Assembly: GCA_036960485.1 (NCBI GenBank)
Contig: JBALXS010000002.1
Coordinates: 1 to 64,000, forward strand
Direction of reading: 5' to 3'
Origin: Rs1 sp036960485
GTDB lineage: Bacteria; Pseudomonadota; Gammaproteobacteria; Pseudomonadales; Balneatricaceae
DNA: 64,000 bases
Position 1 is the first letter of the stretch. Every line of letters begins with the position of its first letter. A program made the translations under genes and the position numbers. The notes beneath the pieces were generated by a model. The model was given only the letters and a program-made list of their open reading frames with translations. It searched no databases and was not told the DNA's origin. This document shows, piece after piece, positions 44,644 through 54,536 of the stretch.

Positions 44644-46383
44644 ATGGATGAGTTAAAACTTTATACCTACATCGCAGTGTTCGGCTCGTTTGGCATGTAC
44701 TTTGCCATCGCGTGGTGGGCTCGTGCTGGGTCGACAAAAGAATTTTATGTTGCCGGTGGCGGTATAGGACCGTTGCAAAACGGTATGGCAATTGCCGCTG
44801 ATTGGATGAGCGCAGCATCGTTTATTTCAATGGCGGGTTTAATCGCCTTCCTAGGTTACGGCGGTTCAGTATTCTTAATGGGTTGGACAGGTGGTTACGT
44901 ACTACTTGCTATGTTATTAGCGCCTTATATGCGCAAGCACGGTAAATTTACAGTGCCTGAGTTTATTGGAGATCGCTATTACTCTAAAACGGCTCGTATT
45001 GTAGCGGTTGCTTGTCTTATCATCGCTTCATTAACCTATATCATTGGCCAAATGAAAGGTGTTGGTGTTGCCTTCTCTCGCTTCTTAGAAGTGGATTATG
45101 GCCTAGGTTTAGGCATTGGCATGGCAGTAGTTTGGGTTTACGCGGTACTAGGTGGTATGAAAGGTATTACCTATACGCAAATCGCGCAGTATGTAGTATT
45201 AATCTTCGCTTATACTATTCCAGCTATTTTCATCTCTATGCAGTTAACAGGTAACCCGATTCCACAGTTAGGCTTAGGTAGTACTTTAGCGGATGGCAGT
45301 GGTGTGTATCTGCTTGATAAACTTGATTTAGTGGTAACAGAACTTGGCTTTAAGGAATACACAACAGGTCAGTTAGGCAATAATGCCAACATGATCGCCT
45401 ATACGCTTTCACTTATGATTGGCACCGCTGGTTTACCTCACGTAATTATGCGCTTCTTTACTGTTGCTTCAGTTAAAGCTGCTCGTTCTTCTGCAGGTTA
45501 TGCATTAGTCTTTATCGCGCTACTTTATACCGTCGCTCCTGCGGTTGGTGCAATGGCACGTCTTAACTTGATGCATACTATTGAGCCTGCAGCTGGCGAA
45601 AACTTAGTTTACGCTGAGCGTCCGCAATGGTTTAAAGATTGGGAAAAAACTGGTCTATTAAAGTTTGAAGACAAAAACGGCGACGGCAAAATTCAATATT
45701 CAGCAGATAAAGTAACGAATGAAATGGTTAAAGTTGACCGTGACATCATGGTACTTGCTAACCCTGCGATTGCGAATTTACCAAACTGGGTAATTGCACT
45801 AGTAGCAGCTGGCGGATTAGCAGCAGCACTTTCAACAGCGGCAGGTTTGTTGTTGGCGATATCCTCCTCTGTCTCTCACGATTTGATGAAAGGGGTATTT
45901 ACGCCTGACCTCTCTGAGAAAAACGAGCTATTGGCAAGTAGAATAGTGATGACCTTAGCGATACTGGTCTCCGGCTATTTAGGCTTAAATCCGCCTGGCT
46001 TTGCCGCGGGAACGGTGGCATTGGCCTTTGGATTGGCCGCGTCATCTATATTCCCGGCACTAATGATGGGTATCTTTTCTCGTAAAATCAGTGGACCTGC
46101 AGCAGTTTGGGGTATGTGTTCAGGTATTGGCATCACGATGCTATACGTGTTCATGCACAAAGGTATCATGTTCATCCCAGGTACTTCTTTCCTTGGCGGC
46201 TTAGAGCCAAACTGGTTCTTCGGTATTTCACCTAATGCATTCGGTGCGGTTGGTGCAGTTGTTAACTTTGCAGTCGCTTTCGCGGTGTGTAGAGTGACGG
46301 GTCCGGCACCTATTGAAATTCAGAAAATGGTTGATAATTTCCGCACACCAGCTGGTGGCGTTAACGTGGCACAAGACCATTAA
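44644..46383 (+). CDS. sodium:solute symporter of the VC_2705/ActP-like subfamily (acetate-type)
   Basis: A 579-aa SSS-family transporter with about thirteen membrane helices. Segments such as FYVAGGGIGPLQNGMAIAAD and WMSAASFISMAGLIA are close to acetate permease ActP. A hydrophilic insert (about 320-365) contains DKNGDGKIQ, which looks like an EF-hand-type Ca2+ loop. The substrate is likely acetate or another short carboxylate by subfamily. It pairs with the DUF4212 protein, and the SSS-kinase and LuxR regulator downstream support acetate sensing. Confidence 0.92.
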   Translation: MDELKLYTYIAVFGSFGMYFAIAWWARAGSTKEFYVAGGGIGPLQNGMAIAADWMSAASFISMAGLIAFLGYGGSVFLMGWTGGYVLLAMLLAPYMRKHGKFTVPEFIGDRYYSKTARIVAVACLIIASLTYIIGQMKGVGVAFSRFLEVDYGLGLGIGMAVVWVYAVLGGMKGITYTQIAQYVVLIFAYTIPAIFISMQLTGNPIPQLGLGSTLADGSGVYLLDKLDLVVTELGFKEYTTGQLGNNANMIAYTLSLMIGTAGLPHVIMRFFTVASVKAARSSAGYALVFIALLYTVAPAVGAMARLNLMHTIEPAAGENLVYAERPQWFKDWEKTGLLKFEDKNGDGKIQYSADKVTNEMVKVDRDIMVLANPAIANLPNWVIALVAAGGLAAALSTAAGLLLAISSSVSHDLMKGVFTPDLSEKNELLASRIVMTLAILVSGYLGLNPPGFAAGTVALAFGLAASSIFPALMMGIFSRKISGPAAVWGMCSGIGITMLYVFMHKGIMFIPGTSFLGGLEPNWFFGISPNAFGAVGAVVNFAVAFAVCRVTGPAPIEIQKMVDNFRTPAGGVNVAQDH

Positions 46384-46392
46384 TTGAACGTA

Positions 46393-46490
46393 CTTAAGCC
46401 TATGAAAGTAGGTTTTTCAAATAGGCTATTTAGATAGTTTGTTATAAATAGGTTCCTTTCAAATTATTTTTGTTATGGAGCCTATTTTTT
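46393..46490 (+). terminator. two stem-loops ending the symporter operon
   Basis: AAGCCTAT...ATAGGCTATT (46395-46433 region) forms a first hairpin. A second has arms AAATAGGTTCC (46446-46456) and GGAGCCTATTT (46477-46487), followed by TTT. The second has terminator form. Confidence 0.6.
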
Positions 46491-46589
46491 AAGGTATTAA
46501 ATGATAAATAACAACGATGAATAGCAATTGATACACTTTCAATATAAAGCTGTATATTCTAACAATAATAAAACAATGGACTCAAAATC

Positions 46590-47027
46590 GTGAATAAACA
46601 TACAAAAATCGCCATTTTAGTGGCTCCAGTATTAGCGGTGTTAGGTTTTGCAGCGACTGATATGTTCAGTGAATATCAAGCTTCTGAATCACGTATTTTT
46701 GCCATGGCACTACAAGATGACTGTGATATTAAAGCGCAAAAATGTGTTTTAGAGTCACAAGAATTTTTATTGAGTTTTTCTGATAATAACGGCGAAACGA
46801 TAGTTAATTCAACTTTTCCGTTAGATACAGCCACTTTGTTTTTAGTTGATGAGGCAAATAAAGCCACCAGCTATCCGCTTGGCATGACAACAAGCCCTTA
46901 CTATTGGAGAGCAGCAACTAACCTAGGTGAGTTGATTGGCAAAACAGGAAGTACACAAAAGCTTCGTGTTGTGGCTAACATAAAAGGAGGTTCCTACATT
47001 AGTGAGTTTACCAGCACTACACGTTAA
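46590..47027 (+). CDS. small exported protein of unknown function
   Basis: A 145-aa protein with an N-terminal signal or anchor (about 7-23, IAILVAPVLAVLGFAA). A likely extracytoplasmic domain follows, with two Cys (DDCDIKAQKCVLES) that may form a disulphide. No family recognised. It lies between the symporter terminator and the kinase gene. It could be a periplasmic accessory of the transport or sensing locus, but only position supports that. Confidence 0.75.
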   Translation: MNKHTKIAILVAPVLAVLGFAATDMFSEYQASESRIFAMALQDDCDIKAQKCVLESQEFLLSFSDNNGETIVNSTFPLDTATLFLVDEANKATSYPLGMTTSPYYWRAATNLGELIGKTGSTQKLRVVANIKGGSYISEFTSTTR

Positions 47028-47113
47028 AAGCGTTTATAACTGTTTGGTAGATCATTAAGGGGTTAAGCTAGATGTTATCAAACTCTGTTAAGTTAAACCC
47101 TGAGTAATTATTT

Positions 47114-50100
47114 ATGTTTCAAAATTGGCAATTAATCGGTATTAGCCTTAGTTATATATGCCTGCTTTTTTTGATTGCTTATCTTGGCGATAAATACCGC
47201 CATAAAATTCCACAGCGAAGCCAGCCTATAATATATGCACTCACGTTAGGAGTGTACTGTACCTCTTGGAGTTTTCTGGGGACAACTGCGCAAGCTGCCA
47301 CTAGTATTTTCTCGCACTTACCTATTTTTATCGGCCCTATACTGCTGTTTATTTTTGCTTGGGGTTTTATTCAACGCATTATTAAAACCAGCTTAAAACT
47401 AAAAGTAACTTCAATTGCTGATTTACTGGCTGCTCGCTTTGGTAAATCACAAAAACTAGCAGTAATTATCACTTTCGTTGCTCTAATAGGCACGATGCCT
47501 TATATCGCGTTGCAGCTAAAGGCAATTGTATATTCTTACCAGCAATTAACAGCTATACAAGAGCTTAACTCTTGGCAAACAGGCCTAGTAGTTACCGCCA
47601 TATTGGCAGGGTTTACGCTATTCTTTGGCATTCGTGAAGTGGATGTCACTGAGCGTCATCCTGGGGTAATGCTGGCAATAGCGTTTGAATCATTAGTAAA
47701 AGTATCGGCCTTTTTAATTTTAGGGCTATTCGTTACTTTCTTTATCTACTCATCTCCCGCTGAGCTTTGGCAAGCGTCTAAAGCGGATAACTTACTGAGC
47801 CAGCAGCTACAATTTCCGAATATAGCGACGATGTTAAGCTCTCTTGTTATCGGTATGGCGGCTTTTTTGGCCCTGCCTAGACAGTTCCAAGTGATGGTAG
47901 TGGAGCTGCGAAATTCAGCAGACTCCCAACTCTCGCGGTTTGTGTTTCCTGTTTATTTACTGATTTTTGCGGTTTTTGCCATACCACTGGGTTTAGCAGG
48001 GCAGCTTTTGCTAGGAGATACAGTACCTGCTGACTCTTATGTATTATTTCTACCGGCTGTGCAAAATCAGCTCTGGCTGACAATGTTAGCTTTTTTAGGC
48101 GCTATTTCTGCCGCCAGTTCAATGGTAATTATCGCTGCAATTGCCTTGAGTACCATGTTGAGTAATGAAATATTTTTTCCATTATTGTTTAACCATACTA
48201 GTGGTAAAAATAGAGATTTTGCGCGCTTTAAAGCCAATTTACTCAACGTTAGGAAGGTTTTAGCTTGCCTAGTTCTTTTGCTAGGTTATGGGGTGTTTTT
48301 AGCCGCGCCGCCGGATAAACTCTCTTCGTTAGGCGAGATTGCTTTTGGCGCATTGGCACAGCTTACTCCTGCGTTAATCGCCGCGTTCTATTGGCGCTCA
48401 AGTAGCTTAACAGGAGTTATTTGTGGGCTGAGCGCTGGGTTTAGTTTATGGTTTTTTTTGAATTTGTTGCCTCAGTTTGGGCTATATACTCAGCCGGTTA
48501 GTAATGGTGTTATTCCCACGCACATGATCGTTTCTCTGTTGAGTTTATCTATCAATGTGATTGTCATGTGGTGGGTTTCTCAATTTAGCCGCCAAAGTGT
48601 ACAAGAGCGTATGCAGGCGTCCCATTTTCTTGATTGGCAATCACCAGATAGCTTACAGCCGCCGATTAATAAAAACATTGATGCCAGCGAGCTACAGCTA
48701 TTAGCCTCGCGTTTCATTGGTGAAGAGAAAGCTAAACTAGGGTTTAATCAATTTTTGGCTTCAAACGATGCTAAATACTTAGGTTCTAGGTCATATAATA
48801 ATAAGTTGATTACTCATACCGAGCGCATGTTAACCAGTGTGATGGGCTCCTCTTCTTCAAGGCTGGTTATTTCAAGTGCCTTGCAAGGAAAGGAAATTGC
48901 ACTAGATCAAATCGTATTATTGATTGAAGATGCTTCATCTCAAGGAACGCAGTTTAGCCATTCCCTGTTACAAAGTGCCATAGAAAACAGCACAGAAGGA
49001 ATCTCTATAGTGGACAAACAGCTGAAGTTGATGGCTTGGAACCAGCGCTATATTGAATTGTTCGATTACCCTAAAGAGCTTGTTTACATTGGCTGTCCTA
49101 TTGAAAGTTTAATTCGTTACAATGTTGAGCAAGGGCGCTGTGGGCCGGGTGATGTAGAAGATAAAATTCGTAAACGCTTGTCTTATTTACAGCGTGGAAA
49201 TCCGCATAGCTCAGAGCGGCGGTATAATACTGGCCAAGTTATTCGCATACAGGGCAATCCCTTACCTGGGGGAGGCTTTGTGATGATTTTTTCAGATATC
49301 AGTGCCTTTAAGCAAGCAGAGCAAGTATTACGCGAAGCTAACCAAGATTTAGAAACAAGAGTAAATGCGCGAACAAAAAGCTTAGAGCAGACCAATAAAG
49401 CACTTGAGTTAGCACGAGAAAAAGCAGTGTTAGCACATGTTAAAAAAAGCCAATATTTGAATGCCTGTAGCCACGATTTGATGCAGCCTTTGGAAGCTGC
49501 AAGGCTTTTTACTACGGCGCTTTCAGCGCAAAAAGGGCTTAATAAAGAGCATTTAAGTCATATTGCTAATATTGAAAATTCACTGAAAGTGGCTAGCCAT
49601 TTACTCAGTGATCTTGGAGACATCGCTAGAATTGAAAGCGGGAATATAAAAATTCGAAAAGAGCCATTTGCTATTGAAGATATATTTAATAGCTTGGCAC
49701 AAGAGTTCAATACACACGACGAAAAAATTGATATCCAATTTCATATCGTTAAATGTAGTGCATGGGTTTATAGCGATCCAAGTCTACTCAGGCGAGTTTT
49801 ACATAATTTGATTGCCAATGCTTTTCGCTATGCGAGCCCTGGAAAGGTACTATTAGGTTGTCGGCATGTAAGCAATACGCTTTCAATTCAAGTGATTGAT
49901 AACGGGCCGGGTATTGCCGCAGATAAACAAACCTTAGTTTTCGAGCAGTTTACACAGCTAGATAAACAAAATGTGCATGCAAGTAAAGGGTTAGGACTTG
50001 GATTAAATATTGCAAAAAGCTTCTCGCAACTCCTTGAGCATCGGCTAGCACTGCACTCTGAAGTCTCCAAGGGCTGTAATTTTTCTATCGCTGTCCCAAT

Positions 50101-50584
50101 ATCTATTAAGCAGTTACAGAAAAGTGTAAAACCAAGTAATAATGTGATTAGTTTACAAGGCGTAACAGTACTTTGTGTGGAGAATGATCCTAACTTACTT
50201 GCGGCGATGGTCGCTTTGTTAGAAACGTGGCAGTGTAAAGTACTCGCTTGCGACAATGCAGCCAAAGCTTATCAGTATTTTAGTGATTATAATGATGAAA
50301 TTGATATTATGCTGATGGATTATCAGCTATCAGATGATGAATCTGGGTTAACGCTGATGACAGAGCTCAATGCAACTTCATCCTATGGAATACCAGGAGT
50401 ATTGATTACTGCTACAACGGATGTAGATTTGCCTGCTAGAGCTGTTCTTGCAGGCTTTGAGTTCATGCGAAAACCTATGAAACCTGCAACATTACGCGCT
50501 TTAATGAGTTCCATACTAATGCAAAAAATGCAGCGTGATTACTCGCTACTTGATGAAAATGAAGAATTCCCTACTTCTAGCTGA
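47114..50584 (+). CDS. crbS: SSS-domain hybrid sensor histidine kinase (CrbS-like)
   Basis: A 1156-aa membrane kinase. The N-terminal half is a sodium:solute symporter-like domain of about thirteen helices (about 5-500). A linker follows, then a PAS domain (about 620-735, SIVDKQLKLMAWNQRYIELF) and a coiled coil (about 735-775). HisKA has the phospho-His in NACSHDLMQPLEAARLF, the ATPase domain has VIDNGPGIA and GLGLGLNIAKS, and a receiver domain lies at about 1020-1140 with Asp in IMLMDYQLSDDES. CrbS-type kinases act with CrbR to switch on acetyl-CoA synthetase and acetate uptake. The symbol is by analogy. Its 3' end overlaps the regulator gene by 46 bases, tail to tail. Confidence 0.87.
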   Translation: MFQNWQLIGISLSYICLLFLIAYLGDKYRHKIPQRSQPIIYALTLGVYCTSWSFLGTTAQAATSIFSHLPIFIGPILLFIFAWGFIQRIIKTSLKLKVTSIADLLAARFGKSQKLAVIITFVALIGTMPYIALQLKAIVYSYQQLTAIQELNSWQTGLVVTAILAGFTLFFGIREVDVTERHPGVMLAIAFESLVKVSAFLILGLFVTFFIYSSPAELWQASKADNLLSQQLQFPNIATMLSSLVIGMAAFLALPRQFQVMVVELRNSADSQLSRFVFPVYLLIFAVFAIPLGLAGQLLLGDTVPADSYVLFLPAVQNQLWLTMLAFLGAISAASSMVIIAAIALSTMLSNEIFFPLLFNHTSGKNRDFARFKANLLNVRKVLACLVLLLGYGVFLAAPPDKLSSLGEIAFGALAQLTPALIAAFYWRSSSLTGVICGLSAGFSLWFFLNLLPQFGLYTQPVSNGVIPTHMIVSLLSLSINVIVMWWVSQFSRQSVQERMQASHFLDWQSPDSLQPPINKNIDASELQLLASRFIGEEKAKLGFNQFLASNDAKYLGSRSYNNKLITHTERMLTSVMGSSSSRLVISSALQGKEIALDQIVLLIEDASSQGTQFSHSLLQSAIENSTEGISIVDKQLKLMAWNQRYIELFDYPKELVYIGCPIESLIRYNVEQGRCGPGDVEDKIRKRLSYLQRGNPHSSERRYNTGQVIRIQGNPLPGGGFVMIFSDISAFKQAEQVLREANQDLETRVNARTKSLEQTNKALELAREKAVLAHVKKSQYLNACSHDLMQPLEAARLFTTALSAQKGLNKEHLSHIANIENSLKVASHLLSDLGDIARIESGNIKIRKEPFAIEDIFNSLAQEFNTHDEKIDIQFHIVKCSAWVYSDPSLLRRVLHNLIANAFRYASPGKVLLGCRHVSNTLSIQVIDNGPGIAADKQTLVFEQFTQLDKQNVHASKGLGLGLNIAKSFSQLLEHRLALHSEVSKGCNFSIAVPISIKQLQKSVKPSNNVISLQGVTVLCVENDPNLLAAMVALLETWQCKVLACDNAAKAYQYFSDYNDEIDIMLMDYQLSDDESGLTLMTELNATSSYGIPGVLITATTDVDLPARAVLAGFEFMRKPMKPATLRALMSSILMQKMQRDYSLLDENEEFPTSS

Positions 50585-51201
50585 CCAATAGCAATTACCG
50601 CTTGAGTTCTATTTAGCACGTTTAGTTTGCGAAAAATTGCGGTAGCGTGTGCCTTTACAGTTGCCTCTGATAGAGATAATTGATGGGCAATTTGTTTGTT
50701 TAATAAGCCATCAGCGAACATCAGTAATATTTTATGTTGTTGTGGCGTTAAAGAGCTAATGCGTTCGCCAATATCAGTACTATGATTAGCGCGGCTTAAA
50801 TCAATATGCTCGGGTACCCAAGTTTCGCCTTTTAGTACTTGTCTTATTGCCTTGAAAATCAACTCAACAGGGGTTGATTTAGGTACAAAACCAGAGGCGC
50901 CAAAGCCCATCGCTTTGATGACAGTGTTTTCATCTTCGTGGGCCGATACAACCACCACTGGTAAGTGAGGTTTTGAAGAACGTATTTTAATCAGAGAATT
51001 AAAGCCATGCGCACCGGGGATGTTTAAATCAAGTAATAACAGATCTGCGTCTTGGTGTTCCTCTAATGTGCTATTGAGTTGCTCAACTGTTTCAGCTTGA
51101 ACCCAAATAACTTGGGGAAGCTTCGCCATTAAAATCTGTAATAGTGCTTGTCGAAATAAAGGATGGTCGTCTGCTATTATTATCTTACGTGGAATATTCA
51201 T
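50539..51201 (-). CDS. crbR: NarL/LuxR-family response regulator (CrbR-like)
   Basis: A 220-aa regulator with a receiver domain (about 5-120; phospho-Asp in LLLLDLNIPGAHG) and a C-terminal LuxR-type HTH (about 145-205; LTPQQHKILLMFADGLLNKQ and SLSEATVKAHATAIFRKLNV). I prefer ATG 51201, which has GAGGAG just upstream, to the ATG at 51246. It is convergent with the kinase gene, sharing 46 bases, so the pair is not in one operon but is almost certainly a functional couple. Likely targets are acs and the symporter operon. Confidence 0.87.
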   Translation of the reverse strand: MNIPRKIIIADDHPLFRQALLQILMAKLPQVIWVQAETVEQLNSTLEEHQDADLLLLDLNIPGAHGFNSLIKIRSSKPHLPVVVVSAHEDENTVIKAMGFGASGFVPKSTPVELIFKAIRQVLKGETWVPEHIDLSRANHSTDIGERISSLTPQQHKILLMFADGLLNKQIAHQLSLSEATVKAHATAIFRKLNVLNRTQAVIAIGQLEVGNSSFSSSSE

Positions 51202-51388
51202 GACGCTCCTCGTCATAGCTATATTAAGTACTAGGTAACTGTTCAAACCAATAAAATATCCATGTTTGCACTGGTTTGTATCCTTTTACTGCAACAGTTG
51301 CAGCTTACTTAGTTTTGCTATTATTTTTTATTATTATGAAAGTTCAATCGGTTAGTTAGAACAAAACGCTTATTCTAACAGGCTTCAA

Positions 51389-51931
51389 TCACTGTGCCCA
51401 CAGCTCTTGCATGTGTTGATTTTTCCAATTCACGTAGTTGCTGGCCGTATAACTGAAAAAATCCAGCTCTGTTTGGCTAAGTGCTCGTACTTGCTTTGCT
51501 GGGCGCCCCACATATAAAAAACCGCTTTTTAGGGTTTTTCCAGGAGGTACTAAGCTTCCCGCACCAAGAACCACGTTAGATTCAATCACAGCTCCATCCA
51601 TAACCATAGAGCCCATACCGATCAATACTTGATTACCCACCGTACAGCCGTGCAACATCGCCAAATGACCGATAGTTACTTCTTCACCAATAATGAGTGC
51701 TAAGCCTTCAGGATTACCTGCACCTGCATGGGTTACATGTAATATTGAACCGTCTTGCACACTGGTGCGTGCACCCACACTAATACGCTGTACATCGCCA
51801 CGAATAACCGCTGTTGGCCATACAGAAACATCATCTGCCAGAGATACATCACCTAACACAACAGCTGAAGGATCGACAAATACACGCGCTCCAAGTTTAG
51901 GTGATATCCCTTGATAAGATCGTAGATTCAT
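51389..51931 (-). CDS. gamma-class carbonic anhydrase family protein (YrdA/CaiE-like)
   Basis: A 180-aa left-handed beta-helix trimer protein with hexapeptide repeats. Metal-ligand His residues are in LHVTHAG, GHLAMLHGC and nearby. Family members often lack measured carbonic anhydrase activity. I chose ATG 51931 (MNLRSYQGISPKLGARVF), which matches the family N-terminus and has GGA eight bases upstream, over ATG 51943. It is a stand-alone gene, divergent from prlC. Confidence 0.9.
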   Translation of the reverse strand: MNLRSYQGISPKLGARVFVDPSAVVLGDVSLADDVSVWPTAVIRGDVQRISVGARTSVQDGSILHVTHAGAGNPEGLALIIGEEVTIGHLAMLHGCTVGNQVLIGMGSMVMDGAVIESNVVLGAGSLVPPGKTLKSGFLYVGRPAKQVRALSQTELDFFSYTASNYVNWKNQHMQELWAQ

Positions 51932-52236
51932 TGATGGTTCCATATATGATTTAAGGTAACAGGTAATTTAGCATTCAATGCCAGCAAAAACAGTAATTAG
52001 TTGATCTTGAATCTACTTATAGCAGGCGGGCAAATAAAAAGTGACGACTATAAATTCAAATTTAAGCACAGTTGAAATGCATTAATTCGCCCATATTATT
52101 ACCTTTACAGCTAGTTTGTAAAAAAGACTAGCATCCATTAAGTTCCAGTGTTTTTTATCGGTAAAGATAGAGATAGTATTGGGCTTATATTCGTAGATTT
52201 CTTGGCTTTTTTAAGCTTTAACGTGGAGCACCTTAC

Positions 52237-54258
52237 ATGTCCCAAAACGCTGATCACCGTGCAGATTTACCGCAGTTTAGTCAATTAATCGTGAGCGATA
52301 TAAACCCGCAACTAGAGGGGATACTCGCGCGGAATTTGAGTGAAATAAATGCATTATTAGCACAAGGCAACCAATATAGTTGGGATACTTTAATTGCACC
52401 TATTGAGGAAATGCATAATACTTTAGATAATTTTTGGTCACCTGTGTCGCACTTAAATGGCGTTTGTAATACTGATGAACTGAGAGTTGCCTACAATGAG
52501 GCACAGCCTAAACTTTCTGCTTACTACAGCCAAATAGGGCAAAATCAAGAGCTGTACAATGCTTATAAGCAGCTCGATTTATCAGTACTAAATAGCGCTC
52601 AGCAAAAAGTAGTTAGCAATGCTTTAAGAGATTTTGAATTATCAGGGGTCGCCTTGGATAAAGCACAGCAACAGCGCTTTACTGCGATTAAGCTGCGCAC
52701 TTCTGAGTTAAGTACTAAGTTTTCAGAAAACGTTTTAGATTCTACCCAAGCATGGAAAAAGCACATCACAGATGTCAGTGAACTCGCTGGCATGCCGGAG
52801 CTCACTTTGGCTGGGGCAAAGCAAGCAGCACAGGAAGCAGGACTGGAAGGTTATTTATTGACGTTAGAATTCCCATCTTACTTGCCGGTCATGACTTATT
52901 GTAACAATAGAGAATTGCGTGAAGAGGTCTACACCGCTTTCGCCACTCGTGCCTCAAATACAGAGCCAAATAAAGCGTGGGACAACAGCGCAATTATTGA
53001 AGAACTCTTAACGTTGCGCCAAGAACTAGCTAAAATTTTAGGGTTTGAAAGTTACGCTCATTACTCACTAGCGACAAAAATGGCTAAAGAGCCAAGTGAA
53101 GTACTGGGATTCTTAAATGAACTAGCTGATCACAGTGTGGCTATTTCACGCACAGAATTCGCCGAACTGCGCCAATTTGCCATGCAAAAATCAAATTTAG
53201 AGCAGCTACAAGCTTGGGATGTAGGGTATTACAGTGAGAAGCTAAAGCAGCAAAAATTCTCAATTTCACAAGATCAATTACGCCCTTACTTCCCTTTAGA
53301 GAAAGTGCTACAAGGATTGTTTAATATTACATCGCGATTATTCAATTTCAAAATTAATGAGATTCACGAATTTGATTCTTGGCACAAAGATGTGAAGTTG
53401 TTTGAAATTATTCGAGACGAGCAGGTAATCGCGCGCTTTTACTTAGACCCATTTGCCCGTGCTAACAAGCGTGGTGGAGCTTGGATGGATGGTTGCCGTA
53501 CTCGAAGACGCAATGTACAAGGTGAATTACAGCTACCAACCGCTTATTTAGTGTGTAACTTTAATGCGCCTATTGGCCATGATCCAGCGCTGTTAACCCA
53601 TGATGAACTCACAACTTTGTTTCATGAATTTGGCCACGGTATACATCACATGCTGACGGAGATGGAATATTCTGATATCAGTGGCATTAATGGTGTTCCT
53701 TGGGATGCTGTTGAATTACCAAGCCAATTTTTAGAAAACTGGTGCTGGCAACCACAGGCACTAGCTATTATCTCTGGCCATTATAGTACTGGAGAAACCC
53801 TCCCAGCTAATCTGCTAAGTAAGTTATTAGAAGCACGTAACTTTCAATCAGCAATGGGTATGGTAAGACAGCTAGAATTTTCTATCTTTGACTATCGTTT
53901 ACATTTAGAGCATAAGGCTGGAACTAATAGTGTTCAACCACTTCTGGATGAAATTCGCCAGCAAGTCGCCGTATTAATACCCCCGGCATTTAACGCTTTT
54001 CAAAATGGTTTTAGTCACATATTTGCGGGTGGTTATGCTGCAGGATATTACAGCTATAAATGGGCTGAAGTACTTTCTGCCGATGCTTTTTCGTTATTTG
54101 AAGATAAAGGCATCTTCCACAAAGAAACAGGCCAGTTGTTTCTTAAAAGCATTTTGCAAAAAGGCGGTAGTGAAGAGCCATTAAAGCTGTTTATTGATTT
54201 TAGAGGAAGAGGCCCAGATACTGATGCTTTACTGCGCCATAGCGGTATAAAAGCATGA
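52237..54258 (+). CDS. prlC: oligopeptidase A (M3 metallopeptidase)
   Basis: A cytoplasmic zinc oligopeptidase that degrades signal peptides and other short peptides. At 673 aa it has usual length. The zinc motif is HEFGH in TLFHEFGHGIHHMLTEME (about 465-482), and the third ligand is the downstream Glu in LPSQFLENW. It overlaps the yheV-like gene by four bases (ATGA), the usual prlC-yheV pairing of gammaproteobacteria. Confidence 0.97.
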   Translation: MSQNADHRADLPQFSQLIVSDINPQLEGILARNLSEINALLAQGNQYSWDTLIAPIEEMHNTLDNFWSPVSHLNGVCNTDELRVAYNEAQPKLSAYYSQIGQNQELYNAYKQLDLSVLNSAQQKVVSNALRDFELSGVALDKAQQQRFTAIKLRTSELSTKFSENVLDSTQAWKKHITDVSELAGMPELTLAGAKQAAQEAGLEGYLLTLEFPSYLPVMTYCNNRELREEVYTAFATRASNTEPNKAWDNSAIIEELLTLRQELAKILGFESYAHYSLATKMAKEPSEVLGFLNELADHSVAISRTEFAELRQFAMQKSNLEQLQAWDVGYYSEKLKQQKFSISQDQLRPYFPLEKVLQGLFNITSRLFNFKINEIHEFDSWHKDVKLFEIIRDEQVIARFYLDPFARANKRGGAWMDGCRTRRRNVQGELQLPTAYLVCNFNAPIGHDPALLTHDELTTLFHEFGHGIHHMLTEMEYSDISGINGVPWDAVELPSQFLENWCWQPQALAIISGHYSTGETLPANLLSKLLEARNFQSAMGMVRQLEFSIFDYRLHLEHKAGTNSVQPLLDEIRQQVAVLIPPAFNAFQNGFSHIFAGGYAAGYYSYKWAEVLSADAFSLFEDKGIFHKETGQLFLKSILQKGGSEEPLKLFIDFRGRGPDTDALLRHSGIKA

Positions 54259-54536
54259 GCGTGATAAAACGCTTCGTAGCCGGGGCTGTATGCCCGCGCT
54301 GCGCTAAAATGGACACTATTCGGGTTTATCGCAATGAGATTCGTGAGTACCGTGAATGCGTGAAGTGCGATTACAAAGACGGGCAGAATCTCGATGGTAG
54401 TCCTGAAAGCGTTAATGAGCTGCAAACACGGGTTAATCAAGATGCTGTTCAGCATCAAGGAGCTGCTAAAGTAGCTCCTGTCACAGTGCAGACGATAAAC
54501 TTTGATCCCTTTCCCAAAGGAGATAACGCCAAATGA
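54255..54536 (+). CDS. yheV: YheV-family zinc-ribbon protein
   Basis: A 93-aa protein beginning with FVAGAVCPRCAKMDTIR and YRECVKCDYKD, giving four Cys in CxxC pairs for a zinc ribbon (about 13-40). The C-terminal half is low-complexity. It overlaps prlC upstream and tag downstream by four bases each, so the three genes form an operon. Function is unknown beyond the family assignment. Confidence 0.9.
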   Translation: MSVIKRFVAGAVCPRCAKMDTIRVYRNEIREYRECVKCDYKDGQNLDGSPESVNELQTRVNQDAVQHQGAAKVAPVTVQTINFDPFPKGDNAK

